Positions 53,323-55,498 of a stretch of 55,498 nucleotides of DNA are shown here, one piece after another. The notes under the pieces are model-generated. The model did no database searches, was not told where the DNA came from, and was given only the letters and a program-made list of their open reading frames with translations. The position numbers and the translations under genes were made by a program. This DNA is from a bacterium (GTDB taxonomy: Bacteria; Patescibacteriota; Minisyncoccia; Phycocordibacterales; UBA2100), in the NCBI GenBank assembly GCA_030674455.1, contig JAUSGQ010000028.1:1-55498 (forward strand). Direction: 5' to 3'. Within the stretch, counting starts at the first letter, position 1, and the number at the start of each line of letters is the position of its first letter.

Positions 53323-54972
53323 ATGAAGTATTTTCTCTACGCTAGAAAATCTACCGACGTTGAAGACAAACAAATTTTGTCTATCGAAGCGCAGTTGACG
53401 GAATTGCGCGCGCTCGCGAAACGCGATGGGCTAGAAATCGCCGAGGAGTTTGTCGAAAAGAAATCCGCAAAGATTCCGGGCCGAGCGATATTCAACGATA
53501 TGATGTCTCGGATTCAACGCGGTGAAGCGCAAGGAATTATTTGTTGGAAAATAGATCGGCTCGCGCGAAATCCGGTGGACGGCGGACAAGTGCAGTGGTT
53601 GTTGCAACAAGGCGTTATCAAACATATTCAAACGCACGACCGCTCGCACTACCCAAATGACAATGTGCTGATGATGTCAGTCGAGCTTGGCATGGCGAAT
53701 GAATATGTGCGCCAACTTTCCGCAAACACCGCTCGTGGTCTGCGACAGAAAGCGCGGCAAGGGCTATATCCCGGCCTAGCTCCCATTGGATATTTGAACG
53801 ACCCGCGCACCAAAACTATCCGCGTCCACAAGAAAAATGCCGTGCTCGTGCGCGAAATGTTTGAACGGTACGCGAGCGGCAGCGCGACGCTCGATACTCT
53901 CGCGGTGATGTTGGAGAACGCGGGTGTGATGTCCAAAGGAAATCGCCGCGTTCACATCTCGCGCATTTCGTTCGTTTTGCAAAATCCGTTTTACTACGGC
54001 CACTTCCGCTACGCGGGCGAAGTGTACGAGGGCAATCATTCGCCGCTCATTTCAAAATCGCTGTACGACAAAGCGAACGTGGTACTTCGCTCGCGCGGCC
54101 GAACGCTCGCGGTCAAAACCGATCCCGCGCCATACTGCGGACTCTTGCGGTGCGACTTCTGCGGCATGGGCATCACGGCCGAAGTGAAAGAGAAGCACCA
54201 GTTGAACGGCAACGTCCATCACTACACTTACTACCGTTGTACTCGCAAGAACAAGGCCGTGAAATGCAAAGAAGCGCCGATGCGAAGCGAGGTCTTGGAC
54301 TCGCAACTCTCGGCGCTCCTTGGCGAGTACGCCATGCCGCAAGAATGGATATCGCCTTTGTCAGCGATGCTCGATACAGAAGCGGCTAGCGCCTCTAAAA
54401 CCGCGACGGAGGCCGTTCAAGGACTGCGGGACAAAGTTTTTGATATTTCTAACAAATTTGAACGTCTTACGGACTTGTACGTTGCCGAAGATATCGAACG
54501 TGAGGATTATTTGTCCCGCCGTCGCGCTCTCATGAGCGAGCGCCGGACGATTGAGGAGCAAATCGTCCGTCTTGAACGATCCCCCGCCGCGTGGGTTGAA
54601 CCTGTCAGAAACTGGATACAAGACGCTTCGCGTCTTGATGAAATTAGAAAATCAGAAGACATCCCCTCCAAAAAATCCCCCCTCCAAAAAATTTTCGGAT
54701 TGAACCTCTCCCTCCACGCGCGCGAAGCGCGCGGAACGCCCATTTCTCCATACGCGGCGCTTTGCGCCGCGCGAATTTCGGCCTCTGAAAAGCCACTCTG
54801 TTTAACGTTGGTGGAGCCAAGGAGGATTGAACTCCCCAATCCGAGTGCTAACCACGGAGTGCCTCACCAGAGGTGGCCCCTTGGTCTCCACAAAGAATAT
54901 TATGACATACAAACAAAAATCCGAGGCAGTGCCTCGGATTTTTTGGGAGCACATTTCGCACTCCGTGGTTAG
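53323..54972 (+). CDS. Large serine recombinase
   Basis: 549 residues. Resolvase domain with Ser10 (YARKSTDVEDKQILSIEAQ) and the conserved KIDRLARNP; recombinase domain (about 165-265, ISRISFVLQNPFYYGHFRY); zinc-ribbon CGLLRCDFCGMGI ... YYRC and KCKE; long coiled coil (about 345-430). Residues about 440-490 are encoded by the right TIR, and the last 60 run across the tRNA-like sequence, so the native end may be earlier. A TATGAT box lies 9 bases before the ATG. The resolvase catalytic residues look intact. Confidence 0.88.
   Translation: MKYFLYARKSTDVEDKQILSIEAQLTELRALAKRDGLEIAEEFVEKKSAKIPGRAIFNDMMSRIQRGEAQGIICWKIDRLARNPVDGGQVQWLLQQGVIKHIQTHDRSHYPNDNVLMMSVELGMANEYVRQLSANTARGLRQKARQGLYPGLAPIGYLNDPRTKTIRVHKKNAVLVREMFERYASGSATLDTLAVMLENAGVMSKGNRRVHISRISFVLQNPFYYGHFRYAGEVYEGNHSPLISKSLYDKANVVLRSRGRTLAVKTDPAPYCGLLRCDFCGMGITAEVKEKHQLNGNVHHYTYYRCTRKNKAVKCKEAPMRSEVLDSQLSALLGEYAMPQEWISPLSAMLDTEAASASKTATEAVQGLRDKVFDISNKFERLTDLYVAEDIEREDYLSRRRALMSERRTIEEQIVRLERSPAAWVEPVRNWIQDASRLDEIRKSEDIPSKKSPLQKIFGLNLSLHAREARGTPISPYAALCAARISASEKPLCLTLVEPRRIELPNPSANHGVPHQRWPLGLHKEYYDIQTKIRGSASDFLGAHFALRG
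54662..54794. repeat. Right terminal inverted repeat of the serine-recombinase element
   Basis: Inverse match of 53037-53170, ending GGCCTCTGAAAAGCC. It is read as the C-terminal coding part of the recombinase (SKKSPLQKIFGLNL, a conserved ending in CPR recombinases), so the left copy is a non-coding inverse duplicate of the gene's end. Confidence 0.8.
54811..54891 (-). tRNA. tRNA-like sequence, degenerate or unusual
   Basis: The 3' half is clear on the minus strand: T-arm GGGAG-TTCAATC-CTCCT, TGGCTCC and encoded CCA. The 5' acceptor reads GGAG-A-CCA, with one extra A. The D-arm and anticodon arm do not fold normally (CCGTG/CTCGG with a mismatch would give anticodon TAG). Part of it, TGCTAACCACGGAGTGC (54846-54862), is inversely repeated at 54958-54974. 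Possibly a tRNA pseudogene damaged by the recombinase element. Confidence 0.35.
54915..54943. terminator. Bidirectional terminator hairpin
   Basis: AAAAATCCGAGGC pairs with GCCTCGGATTTTT around AGT; classic form with T-tracts on both strands. It lies inside the nominal C-terminal frame of the recombinase, supporting an earlier true end. Confidence 0.75.
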
Positions 54973-55063
54973 CAGTCGTAGTATATGCTACTTTCTTTCA
55001 AGAGTCAAGGATTTGTGGGGATAGTGTTTAAACCTAAAAGAGGAGAAACCTTAAGAAATATGC

Positions 55064-55069
55064 TAGTAT
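55064..55069 (+). promoter_or_regulatory. Extended -10-like box (TGCTAGTAT), leaderless distance
   Basis: TAGTAT preceded by TGC ends 6 bases before the secA ATG (55076). Confidence 0.45.
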
Positions 55070-55075
55070 TGCCCT

Positions 55076-55498
55076 ATGTTTGGTGCTATCAAAGGGTTTT
55101 TTGGCGATTCCGATGAGAAAAAGCTAAAGCCGTTTCGCGGTAACGTGGACGGGATAAATGCGCTGGAAGAGGAAATGAAGGCCCTTGCCGTGGAGGCATT
55201 TCCCCAAAAGACCGCAGAGTTTAGACAGCGATTGCACACCCCCCTCAATCCCCCCTCTGAAGAGGAGGGAAGGAAGCAAGCGGACGAGACACTTGATGAG
55301 TTGCTTCCTGAAGCGTTTGCGCTTGTGCGCGAAGCCGCGCGTCGCACGCTTGGCGAGCGGCATTTTGACGTACAGCTTTTGGGCGGACAAGTCCTGCACA
55401 ATCGCGGTATTGCAGAAATGCGCACCGGAGAAGGCAAGACACTCGTGGCAACACTTCCGGCGTATCTCAATGCTTTGGAAGGCAAAGGCGTGCATGTG
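55076..55498 (+). CDS. secA: Preprotein translocase ATPase SecA, 5' part (runs off the window)
   Basis: The first 141 codons are present. [20 protein letters not shown] starts the DEAD motor's N-terminal helix; then [40 protein letters not shown] and the Walker A region [20 protein letters not shown]. Between RQRL and [12 protein letters not shown] lies an extra stretch [16 protein letters not shown], encoded by a CCCCCTCAATCCCCCCTCT-type repeat; a usual SecA has only a few residues there. Works with SecYEG (secG at 40507). Confidence 0.92.
   Translation, partial: MFGAIKGFFGDSDEKKLKPFRGNVDGINALEEEMKALAVEAFPQKTAEFRQRLHTPLNPPSEEEGRKQADETLDELLPEAFALVREAARRTLGERHFDVQLLGGQVLHNRGIAEMRTGEGKTLVATLPAYLNALEGKGVHV

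Larger units (their letters stand above)
53037..54794 (+). mobile_element. Serine-recombinase element with long terminal inverted repeats
   Basis: A 1.76-kb unit: left TIR, one large-serine-recombinase gene, right TIR. It is bounded on the left by tRNA-Thr (plus strand) and on the right by a tRNA-like sequence (minus strand), so it lies between two convergent tRNA 3' ends (both reading GGCTCCA). No cargo is present. Serine recombinases normally recombine att sites and do not use TIRs, so the inverted repeats may be duplicated attachment regions. Confidence 0.65.

Noticed and set aside
1-55498. CRISPR array
   Set aside because: Repeats are dispersed palindromes of many families; no run of equal repeats with unique spacers and no cas gene is present.
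1-55498. UGA recoded as glycine (genetic code 25) as the organism's code
   Set aside because: TGA ends intact genes with proper C-termini (for example alpha/beta hydrolase, mreC, gshAB, DUF3137), and in-frame TGA is found only in the LAGLIDADG gene.

Overview
The window reads as a chromosome segment of a Candidate Phyla Radiation (Patescibacteria) bacterium, most likely a Parcubacteria-type lineage. This is inferred from gene content, not from a marker phylogeny. The signs are a short editing-domain-less ProS, compact genes, a Mbov_0395/T4SS-type pilin-like gene, peptidoglycan-binding and Ser/Thr-rich surface proteins with signal peptides, tRNAs mostly without encoded CCA, a group I intron in a tRNA, and promoters that sit directly on start codons. 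The standard code applies: TGA ends several intact genes.

Layout. 0-0.5 kb: remnants of a VapC-like toxin and a REP-associated transposase. 0.6-6.7 kb: proS, mreB-mreC-mreD-like-PBP2 (rod elongation) and greA. 6.7-10.7 kb: six tRNAs with unusual tail elements, a homing-type endonuclease, prs and a small HTH gene. 10.7-16.6 kb: guaA on the minus strand, then the division cluster mraZ-rsmH-ftsL-like-ftsI. 16.6-18.2 kb: a second small HTH gene, tRNA-Glu, -Lys and -Leu, and a broken DUF5652-like gene behind a repeated leader. 18.2-26.7 kb: pilin-like gene, glmS, a HAD gene, metK, maf, a REP-associated (Y1) transposase and two exported proteins. 26.8-36.6 kb: yvcK, nth, an alpha/beta hydrolase, a membrane-anchored MurF-like ligase, ddl, a SerB-SerA fusion, a SerC-like aminotransferase, another HAD phosphatase and an I9-like protein. 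36.6-46.2 kb: RNase J, a peptide-binding protein, secG, groES-groEL, lemA-DUF3137-htpX and a TrpR-like gene. 46.3-55.5 kb: an AI-2E-type permease, a GshAB fusion, tRNA-Ser, -Met and -Asp, homing endonucleases, an intron-bearing tRNA-Thr, a serine-recombinase element with long terminal inverted repeats, and the start of secA.

The genes form coherent modules: cell-wall precursor supply (glmS, MurF-like, ddl) and its assembly machines (Mre/PBP2, MraZ/FtsI), a complete serine route in two adjacent genes, protein quality control (GroES/EL, HtpX) and secretion (SecG, SecA).

The most striking property is a dense, multi-family population of short perfect palindromes and structured repeats. They lie between genes, inside core genes in frame, and precisely around small DNA-binding or transposase genes. 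A second layer is a recurrent structured element downstream of tRNA genes. Its outer stem copies the T-arm and 3' end of the adjacent tRNA, and its core carries a hairpin with an invariant loop and a covarying stem. A four-way-junction (cloverleaf) element lies before ddl.
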